A stretch of 19,126 nucleotides of DNA from Spirochaetaceae bacterium (GTDB taxonomy: Bacteria; Spirochaetota; Spirochaetia; SZUA-6; Bin103). The translations under genes were made by a program, and so were the position numbers. The first letter of the stretch is position 1. Every line of letters starts with the position of its first letter. Location: positions 1-19,126 of the forward strand of contig JAPOQV010000378.1 of NCBI GenBank assembly GCA_026710565.1, read 5' to 3'. Shown piece after piece: positions 14,925 to 19,126 of the stretch. Below the pieces are notes generated by a model that saw nothing but the letters and a program-made list of their open reading frames with translations, was not told where the DNA came from and did no database searches.

Positions 14925-15935
14925 CTATGCCCGGCGTTTGCGCATGCGGGCGTGCGTGCGGGCGCGCATCCTGGCGTGCGCTTCCTCCGTGCCGTCGTGG
15001 AAGCTGCCGAACATGCGGTCGAACATCATGCCGTTGTAGCCGGCGTAGTTGCACTCGAAGTAGCGGTGGTGCAGGTAGTGATAGTAGCTGCCGTGCTTGA
15101 GCGCCATCGACTGGTCGCCCAACTCCGCCTTCTCGTATCCGGTGTGGCCGGTCGCGGGCGAGAGGGCGGCGTGCTGGAGGTGGTAGATGGCATGCAGCGG
15201 GTGGGACGGCAGGATCCAGTGCAGGAACACGCCGGTGAAGTAGAGCAGGTGCTCGACCGGGTGCATGGACAGCCCGGACCACGGACCGACGTTGATGTTG
15301 CGGTGATGGAGGTAGTGGGCGGCCTTGTAGATCGGCTTCCAGTGCAGGAGGCGGTGGACCCAGTAGAAGTGGACGTCCCGGATCAACGGTATCAGGACCA
15401 GCAGGGCGACGAAGTACACGGGATTGGTGCGCAGCTCGACGAACGGCAGATACCCGTTGGCGTAGGCCCACAGCGTCAGGATCTCGTACGCCGACCAGAT
15501 GCCGCCGCCTGACACCATGGTCCAGAAGACGTTGTCACGGGTCTGGTGATTGAAGGTGAATCCGCGGTGCCTGGTGCTCAGCCAGCGGTTGCTGAACTTG
15601 TAGCGCATCCCCTGCGCCCGCTGGATGTACAGCCGCGTGTGCCACAGGCCGAACCACACGAACATCAGCGCGGCGTTGCGGACCAGGATCAATGCCATCC
15701 ACCCGGGCCGGAACGTGGCCATCGACTCCAGCGGCGGGGTGAGCAAGTACCAGGTGAGCGCCGTGGTCCCGAACCAGAACGCGTTCAGCGGCCACAGGTA
15801 GCCGGGAAACCCGAACATCCACTTGAGGAACGCCAGCGGCCTGGGCGGCCACTGGAACGGCGGCGGGTACTCGATCCGCTCCGTGGGTTTCCACTCGCCG
15901 CGCGCGTCGCGAGCACCAAGGTCGGCAGTCGCCAT
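14925..15935 (-). CDS. Fatty acid hydroxylase / sterol desaturase superfamily membrane protein
   Basis: A 336-residue integral membrane di-iron enzyme. Hydrophobic segments lie around 43-66, 78-98, 138-158 and 172-186. The histidine clusters of the superfamily are present: HFYWVHRLLH (189-198), AAHYLHHRNIN (206-214), HPVEH (225-229) and HYLHHRYFECNY (286-297). These bind two irons that activate oxygen to hydroxylate or desaturate a lipid. The substrate cannot be told; sterol-, carotenoid- and fatty-acid-acting members share this pattern. The end (residues 318-336) is a basic imperfect repeat of HARMR units, unusual for the family. It is the first gene after the insertion element and is probably co-transcribed with the peptidase. 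Confidence 0.92.
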   Translation of the reverse strand: MATADLGARDARGEWKPTERIEYPPPFQWPPRPLAFLKWMFGFPGYLWPLNAFWFGTTALTWYLLTPPLESMATFRPGWMALILVRNAALMFVWFGLWHTRLYIQRAQGMRYKFSNRWLSTRHRGFTFNHQTRDNVFWTMVSGGGIWSAYEILTLWAYANGYLPFVELRTNPVYFVALLVLIPLIRDVHFYWVHRLLHWKPIYKAAHYLHHRNINVGPWSGLSMHPVEHLLYFTGVFLHWILPSHPLHAIYHLQHAALSPATGHTGYEKAELGDQSMALKHGSYYHYLHHRYFECNYAGYNGMMFDRMFGSFHDGTEEAHARMRARTHARMRKRRA

Positions 15936-15944
15936 AGCCCTTGA

Positions 15945-15973
15945 ACGGTAGCGCGGCGGAGAGCCGTTCGCAA
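15945..15973 (-). promoter_or_regulatory. Candidate promoter of the hydroxylase-peptidase operon
   Basis: Minus strand TTGCGA (15968-15973), a 17-base spacer, and TACCGT (15945-15950), which lies in GCTACCGT. The ATG is 10 bases further on. The insertion element stops seven bases (target duplication included) upstream of the -35, so the promoter seems to have been left intact. Confidence 0.45.
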
Positions 15974-15980
15974 TCGATGC

Positions 15981-15988
15981 CGGACCGA
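15981..15988. repeat. Target-site duplication, left copy
   Basis: CGGACCGA directly abuts the left end of the element and is repeated exactly at 18720-18727 next to the right end. Eight bases is within the range made by IS1-family transposition. Confidence 0.9.
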
Positions 15989-16011
15989 GGTAGTGGGGTC
16001 TTTTGAATTTC
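15989..16011 (+). repeat. Left terminal inverted repeat
   Basis: Begins GGTAGTGGGGTCTTTTGAA and continues TTTC; the right end has one additional A before TTTC. The GGTA start resembles IS1-family ends. The transposase stop codon (16010-16012) falls at its inner edge. Confidence 0.93.
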
Positions 16012-16918
16012 AGGCGCGCTTCTTGTACGGCCCGCGCGTCTTCGGCCGGCGTTCCTCGTAGTCCGCGTCGATCATGTCTACGATGTCACGGAAGGTGTGC
16101 CGACGCTTGGTAACTCCCGCAGCTTGAGCCGGCGTGAGCGCAGCCTTGCCTCGCACCTTCAGGGAGCCGTGAGGCTGGATCAGGTTGTAGACGTACATGC
16201 CGAGCGCCACCGTCGCGGCGTGGTTCTCGAGCTTCTTGGAGAAGGCGTTGGTCAGCCGGGTGAACCGCCGCATGCTCATCCGCATCGTCAGGTTGTGCCG
16301 CTCGACGTAGCTGGTGGAGATCAACTCGGGGTCAGGTCGGCCGCTCACGTTGATTACGCGACAGTCCTTGACGTGGCCAGGGCTGTACCGTGCCTTTGCT
16401 GAGCGGTCGCCGTCGTCCGGGTTGCCGTACTCCTTGATGAGCATGGCGTAGTCAACGTCCCCGCCGAAGGCTCCCTCAACCGCTTCAAGGTAGGCTCCGT
16501 GGCCGTCGCTGGTGAGCTGGATGCGGTTGACGAGGCGCTTTCGAAGGTCGTCCATGAACTCCAACCCGGTCACCGCGGTGCGGTCGCCAACCCGCCACAC
16601 AGGGACGAGCTTGGTCGCGGCGCAAACGGCCGTCCAGGTCCACACGTCGCCAGCCTCCGGCGGTGCTGACTTGGCGCGCGGAGCGTTGCCCTCCTTGCAG
16701 TAGACGAAGGACCAAATCTCGTCCACCTCGATCCTTGTGCAGGGCAGGTCGACCATCACGCGGTCCATGTATTCGGCGCACAGGCGGCCCGCTTCCACCA
16801 ACGTCCGCAGGACCGTCTTCTTGGTCACGCCCGCGATGCGCGCCGCGCCGTTGACGCTCGTTCCATCGGCCAAGCACCGGAGGATCAGCTCTCGTTGTTG
16901 TGGGCTGAGGCGGTTCAT
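16010..16918 (-). CDS. IS1-family-like DDE transposase
   Basis: A 302-residue single-frame transposase. N-terminal residues 1-50 form a helix-turn-helix (QRELILRCLADGTSVNGAARIAGVTKKTVLRTL region). The catalytic triad is Asp66 in IEVDEIWSF, Asp138 in LTSDGHGAY and Glu206 in STSYVERHNLTMRMSMRRFT, a pattern typical of the IS1-like group whose members are made without the -1 frameshift of classical IS1. The end is basic (KTRGPYKKRA). It starts at ATG 16918, just inside a CATGC-AA-GCATG inverted repeat (16916-16927). It is intact, so the element could be autonomous. Confidence 0.93.
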   Translation of the reverse strand: MNRLSPQQRELILRCLADGTSVNGAARIAGVTKKTVLRTLVEAGRLCAEYMDRVMVDLPCTRIEVDEIWSFVYCKEGNAPRAKSAPPEAGDVWTWTAVCAATKLVPVWRVGDRTAVTGLEFMDDLRKRLVNRIQLTSDGHGAYLEAVEGAFGGDVDYAMLIKEYGNPDDGDRSAKARYSPGHVKDCRVINVSGRPDPELISTSYVERHNLTMRMSMRRFTRLTNAFSKKLENHAATVALGMYVYNLIQPHGSLKVRGKAALTPAQAAGVTKRRHTFRDIVDMIDADYEERRPKTRGPYKKRA

Positions 16919-16954
16919 GCAAGCATGTTATCGCGCCTTTCCAATATATGTCAA
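16916..16954 (-). promoter_or_regulatory. Transposase promoter and overlapping palindrome
   Basis: Minus strand: TTGACA (16949-16954), then TAACAT (16925-16930) after 18 bases, or GATAAC (16927-16932) after 16. The palindrome CATGCTTGCATG (16916-16927) overlaps the -10 and start codon and could be an autorepression site. There is no Shine-Dalgarno with useful spacing, so the leader is very short. Confidence 0.55.
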
Positions 16955-16965
16955 GCCGTATTCGG
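16949..16965 (-). repeat. 17-bp repeat, transposase-side copy
   Basis: Minus strand CCGAATACGGCTTGACA includes the transposase -35. The same sequence with one mismatch is found on the plus strand at 17172-17188, upstream of the passenger genes. Confidence 0.85.
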
Positions 16966-17158
16966 TCGATTTGCAAAGAAAGCGGAGATGTGCACTCAAT
17001 GACGGCGAGCAAGCCGCTCCTTGTTGGAACCCAGGAACGGCCTACTCGCCGATGGGCGCTGTAGGTTCACCGGGTATGGGAGCGTGACAACTTCATTCCC
17101 CGCGGGTGTTCGATCCCCGAGCGTCCAAACCGCACCCTGCACGTCTCCTGTGGCGCCA

Positions 17159-17188
17159 GTCAAGCCGCTTGCCGAATACCGCTTGACA
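17159..17188 (+). promoter_or_regulatory. Passenger-side copy of the 17-bp repeat, with GTCAAGC inverted pair
   Basis: CCGAATACCGCTTGACA (17172-17188) matches the transposase-side repeat at 16 of 17 positions in opposite orientation. GTCAAGC (17159-17165) and GCTTGAC (17181-17187) form a 7-bp inverted repeat. TTGACA could act as a -35, but no -10 of normal spacing follows, so a regulator-binding role is as likely. Confidence 0.5.
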
Positions 17189-17283
17189 CCACAATGGCCT
17201 TACACCCAGCCTTGAGCATGAGGACACCGGGAACGCTCGGCTTCCAGCCGGGTCACCTGGTCGAATACAACAGTCGTGCATGG

Positions 17284-17304
17284 CCGCGGGGTAGCTCCCC
17301 GCGG
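17284..17304 (+). other. GC-rich hairpin in the passenger leader
   Basis: CCGCGGGG and CCCCGCGG form a perfect 8-bp stem around a five-base loop TAGCT. There is no run of T afterward, so it is not a standard intrinsic terminator; it may be an attenuator or leader structure, 112 bases before the first passenger start. Confidence 0.6.
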
Positions 17305-17416
17305 TCGCGACGAACAGCCAGGGGGAAAGCACGGACGATGCGTAGCGTTTCTCGGTGTCCTCAAATCTATGGCCCGGCACCTTTTCCCGTCGGGCTGGAT
17401 CAGAGGAGGCCCGCCA

Positions 17417-17944
17417 GTGGAAGGGCAACCGAAGGATCGAACGTACAGCGCCGACTTTCGAGCAGGGCTGATAGGGTTGCTCGCCGGTGAGAATCTCGCC
17501 AAAGCGACGAACCGCGTTCTTGAGCAGGCGCGTCGCGATGGTCAGCGGCTTGTGTTCATGGTTCGCGACCAGTGGAGTATCTGGAGATGGCTGCTGTCGT
17601 TCATCGGCTTCGCCATCTCGCTCGGGCTGTGGGGGCGCTTGCCGGGCTACCTGTTGGTCACCGAAACCGTTGCGGCTTCCGACAAGGAAGAACCGCGGCC
17701 GGCGGAGCCTCCGCGTCCGCAGCAGCAACGCCAAACGCCACCGGAGCAGTCCGATGCCACGCTCCGCGACAAGGCGCTCGCCTATGTCCGTGATGCCGAC
17801 GGCCCCGCCACGGTCACAGCCGTCGCGAGCCATGTCGGATGCGACGCATCGAGAGCCTCCCGCCTTCTCGGGGCGCTTGTCCAGGACAGCCTCATCGCTG
17901 CTCGCGAGCGTTCAGGCAAGAACGCGACCTACTCAGCGCGCTGA
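17417..17944 (+). CDS. Passenger 1: membrane-anchored winged-helix protein
   Basis: A 175-residue protein I cannot assign to a named family. An N-terminal charged helical region (1-50) leads into one or two hydrophobic segments (about 57-82, WRWLLSFIGFAISLGLWG region). A Pro/Gln/Glu-rich linker follows (90-112). The C-terminal domain (113-175) is a likely winged helix: LRDKALAYVRDADGPATVTAVASHV, then CDASRASRLLGALVQDSLI and a basic wing RERSGKNATYSAR. The GTG at 17417 has a strong GAGGAGG seven bases upstream and is preferred; in-frame ATGs at 17276 and 17369 would give longer forms. It could be a membrane-tethered regulator of the element or of the host. Stop is 53 bases before the next start. 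Confidence 0.72.
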   Translation: MEGQPKDRTYSADFRAGLIGLLAGENLAKATNRVLEQARRDGQRLVFMVRDQWSIWRWLLSFIGFAISLGLWGRLPGYLLVTETVAASDKEEPRPAEPPRPQQQRQTPPEQSDATLRDKALAYVRDADGPATVTAVASHVGCDASRASRLLGALVQDSLIAARERSGKNATYSAR

Positions 17945-17997
17945 CGGCTTTACCCAGAGCACTCGTGCGCCATAGGATGAACAAGGAGGGATTCATC

Positions 17998-18237
17998 ATG
18001 GGGGAGAAGCGCTTTGCGAAGCGCCGGCCGGAGCGCCCGCGTGATCCGGCCGAGCTTGGCCGGCTCGTGGTCGAGATGGCGACCGGGCAGCGACCGAACG
18101 ACTCATTCGAGGATGGCGAGCCGCCCGAGCCCGAGGGGCGCGCGCGCGGGGGCACCGCGCGAGCAGCAGCCATGACCCCGGAGCGTCGCCGTGAGATCGC
18201 CAAGAAGGCGGCAGCGGCGCGCTGGGGGAAAGGATGA
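17998..18237 (+). CDS. Passenger 2: small basic protein with C-terminal AARWGK motif
   Basis: A 79-residue, strongly charged protein. The end, GGTARAAAMTPERRREIAKK followed by AAAARWGKG, is a short helical motif seen at the end of many small bacterial proteins of unknown role, often on mobile DNA; a nucleic-acid-binding function is sometimes suggested, not shown. The middle is Pro/Glu-rich and probably disordered. ATG 17998 has AGGAGG at 17984-17989, eight bases upstream; an ATG at 17977 is the alternative. The stop overlaps the next gene (ATGA at 18234-18237). Confidence 0.75.
   Translation: MGEKRFAKRRPERPRDPAELGRLVVEMATGQRPNDSFEDGEPPEPEGRARGGTARAAAMTPERRREIAKKAAAARWGKG
18209..18232 (+). 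repeat. 24-bp direct repeat, copy 1
   Basis: Starts CGGCAGCGGCGCG and ends GGGGGAAAG; it encodes the AAARWGK end of passenger 2 and includes the ribosome-binding site of passenger 3. An exact second copy is at 18615-18638. Confidence 0.92.
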
Positions 18238-18590
18238 TGATGGCGATAGCCGTGCTGGTGCTCCTCCTGTGCTCCGCCGCCGGGGCAACGGGGCAGGAAA
18301 ATGGTGTTACGTCAGGCGAAAACGCGCCTAGTGCCGCCCTTGTTTGGACAATGGTTGCGGCAGTCTCGGCTGGCGTGGTCGCTCTGGTTGCGCTTCTCGG
18401 CTCTGTTGCGGGCATGATCAAGCGCCCGTTTGCTTCTCTGAGAAGAGACCTGGACGACAGGCTGGAGAACATCGGGGAGAAACTGGAAGAGGTCAGCAAG
18501 GATCTTGTCACTGTCCGCGAATCCGTCTCTGAGCTAAAAGGAGCCCTTCCGCACATCCATGCTCGTCTAACGAACCTAGAAAGGCGATAG
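18234..18590 (+). CDS. Passenger 3: small membrane protein with coiled-coil tail
   Basis: A 118-residue protein of no recognised family. An N-terminal hydrophobic segment (IAVLVLLLCSAAGATG) looks like a signal sequence or signal anchor. A second one lies at about 35-60 (ALVWTMVAAVSAGVVALVALLGSVAG). Residues 65-118 are a regular charged heptad-like helix (LRRDLDDRLENIGEKLEEV, then LVTVRESVSELKGAL) expected to form a coiled coil. The layout resembles small holin- or anchor-like proteins, but no motif proves it. ATG is present three times (18234, 18237 out of frame excluded by reading MMM in frame, 18240); 18240 has the best distance from AAAGG. Coupled to passenger 2. Confidence 0.75.
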   Translation: MMMAIAVLVLLLCSAAGATGQENGVTSGENAPSAALVWTMVAAVSAGVVALVALLGSVAGMIKRPFASLRRDLDDRLENIGEKLEEVSKDLVTVRESVSELKGALPHIHARLTNLERR

Positions 18591-18607
18591 GAGAGTTTCA
18601 AGCGCGT

Positions 18608-18655
18608 CTACGCTCGGCAGCGGCGCGCTGGGGGAAAGCCCAAGCCGAAGCGTAG
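18608..18655 (+). other. Stem-loop enclosing the second 24-bp repeat
   Basis: CTACGCTCGG (18608-18617) pairs with CCG-A-AGCGTAG (18645-18655), 10 pairs with one bulged A, just downstream of the last passenger gene. The loop is almost exactly the second repeat. No T-run follows. It could stop transcripts leaving the element or be the scar of a recombined gene end. Confidence 0.55.
18615..18638 (+). repeat. 24-bp direct repeat, copy 2
   Basis: Identical to 18209-18232. Here it is not part of any recognisable gene, which suggests the remains of another ARWGK-type gene end or a duplication. Confidence 0.92.
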
Positions 18656-18695
18656 CAGACCTGCTTTCCGGGCTGCCCCGGCTGGATCGGCTCCC

Positions 18696-18719
18696 GAAAT
18701 TTCAAAAGACCCCACTACC
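18696..18719 (-). repeat. Right terminal inverted repeat
   Basis: Read on the minus strand it begins GGTAGTGGGGTCTTTTGAA and continues ATTTC, matching the left end apart from one additional A. Confidence 0.93.
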
Positions 18720-18727
18720 CGGACCGA
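18720..18727. repeat. Target-site duplication, right copy
   Basis: CGGACCGA, identical to 15981-15988. It lies nine bases before the sulfatase stop codon and is followed by further CCGA repeats that belong to the original target. Confidence 0.9.
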
Positions 18728-18736
18728 CCGACCGCG

Positions 18737-19126
18737 TCACGCGCCGGCGATGCGCGGCATCGGCAGCGGCTCCTTTCCCATCTCCGCGAACAGGAGCCTG
18801 CGGATCAGCTCGTGCTTCAGCTCGCGGGCCTCCGGGGCGTTCCAGAGGTTGTCGATCTCGCCGGGGTCCGCTCTCAGGTCGAACAGCTCGCCGTAGTCCC
18901 GCCGGTAGTAGACGGTCAGCTTGTAGCGCTCCTCGACGTAGGTCTTGACGTGCACGGTGGTCGGCTCGTGCCGGTTCTCGACCACCACGTGGTCGCGGAG
19001 CGCCGGCCGGCGCCCGTACCAGACGTGCGTCTGGTCGATGCCGGTCATCGATGCGGGGACGGCGATGCCGGCCGCCGAGAGGAACGACGGCGCGAAGGCG
19101 ACCCGCGGCTGCAGGGCGGCCCACCC
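18737..19126 (-). CDS. Sulfatase (arylsulfatase family), C-terminal part, truncated by window edge
   Basis: The last 129 residues of a sulfatase. The catalytic domain with its formylglycine site lies outside the window, so activity cannot be judged. Visible are APSFLSAAGIAVPASMTGID, where family members end their core sheet, then RDHVVVENRHEPTTVHVKTYV, RYKLTVYYRRDYGELFDLRADPGEIDNLW (the typical C-terminal subdomain, read in two adjoining stretches), and LPMPRIAGA at the end. Such enzymes remove sulfate esters from polysaccharides or small molecules; with the arabinofuranosidase this points to complex carbohydrate use. The insertion element lies just past its stop. Confidence 0.92.
   Translation of the reverse strand, partial: GWAALQPRVAFAPSFLSAAGIAVPASMTGIDQTHVWYGRRPALRDHVVVENRHEPTTVHVKTYVEERYKLTVYYRRDYGELFDLRADPGEIDNLWNAPEARELKHELIRRLLFAEMGKEPLPMPRIAGA

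Larger units (their letters stand above)
16955..17416. other. Intergenic control region of the element, no gene recognised
   Basis: About 460 bases between the transposase promoter and the first passenger gene. Short open frames here have no family resemblance, initiation site or codon pattern that I would call a gene. Visible structure is the second copy of the 17-bp repeat (17172-17188), an inverted pair GTCAAGC / GCTTGAC (17159-17165 and 17181-17187) and a strong GC hairpin (17284-17304). It may hold the passenger promoter, a leader RNA or transposase sites. Confidence 0.6.
15989..18719. mobile_element. Complete IS1-family-like element with passenger genes, 2731 bp
   Basis: The element is bounded by inverted ends that share the first 19 bases (GGTAGTGGGGTCTTTTGAA) and is flanked by an exact 8-bp duplication, CGGACCGA. 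It contains one DDE transposase gene reading toward the left end and three passenger genes reading toward the right end, with a ~500-bp gap between. Simple IS1 elements are about 0.8-1.2 kb, so nearly 1.8 kb here is cargo and control region. Intact ends, intact transposase and perfect duplication point to a recent, possibly still mobile, insertion. It lies between the sulfatase stop and the hydroxylase promoter and disrupts no gene. Confidence 0.93.

Noticed and set aside
13102..15039. Long plus-strand open frame (645 codons) opposite the peptidase
   Set aside because: It is the antisense shadow of the M1-like gene; the protein has no motif and the other strand has signal peptide, zinc motif and family resemblance.
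17183..17211. Normal sigma-70 promoter for the passengers from TTGACA at 17183
   Set aside because: No -10-like hexamer stands 15-19 bases downstream; kept only as a possible regulator site.
1..19126. tRNA, rRNA, CRISPR arrays and replication origins
   Set aside because: No cloverleaf, rRNA-like stretch, regularly spaced repeats or iteron/DnaA-box cluster noticed.

Overview
The window is high-G+C DNA (roughly two-thirds G+C by eye), densely coded on both strands. It looks like a chromosomal accessory region of a heterotrophic, probably Gram-negative bacterium. Signs of an outer membrane are a secreted metallopeptidase with a beta-barrel-like C-terminus and an FtsX/LolE-type exporter. Catabolic genes (a GH51 arabinofuranosidase, a sulfatase, a short-chain dehydrogenase) suggest polysaccharide use. 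The phylum cannot be settled from the sequence; a spirochaete or another environmental or host-associated lineage rich in sulfatases and toxin-antitoxin genes is possible, at low confidence.

Layout. (1) 1-652: 3' part of an SDR dehydrogenase. (2) 664-5017: four toxin-antitoxin modules, MNT-HEPN (+), YefM-YoeB (-), Phd/VapB-VapC (-) and RelB-YafQ (+, toxin frameshifted), surrounding an intact GH51 alpha-L-arabinofuranosidase (-). (3) 5056-8852: a five-gene plus-strand operon: polytopic membrane protein, winged-helix regulator, secreted TPR-like protein, ABC ATPase and FtsX-type permease. It has a clear promoter whose -10 lies inside a near-palindrome. (4) 8979-9641: a histidine phosphatase, possibly nearly leaderless. 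(5) 9852-15935, all minus strand: a badly decayed methyltransferase, an intact methyltransferase, a frameshifted Uma2 nuclease-like gene, an M1-like peptidase with a large C-terminal domain, and a fatty acid hydroxylase/sterol desaturase-like protein. (6) 15989-18719: a complete IS1-family-like element with matching ends and an 8-bp target duplication. Besides its DDE transposase it carries three passenger genes. (7) 18737-19126: 3' part of a sulfatase.

The most interesting unit is the 2.73-kb insertion element. Its transposase gene ends inside the left inverted repeat. Divergently it carries a passenger operon: a membrane-anchored winged-helix protein, a small basic protein ending in an ARWGK-type motif, and a small membrane/coiled-coil protein. 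A 17-bp sequence containing a TTGACA box (one mismatch) lies upstream of the transposase and, inverted, upstream of the passengers, suggesting shared control. Other points worth a look are the recurring GCTACNNT -10-like motif just upstream of several genes, non-consensus ABC motifs, and a cluster of frameshifted genes that are either real decay or assembly error.
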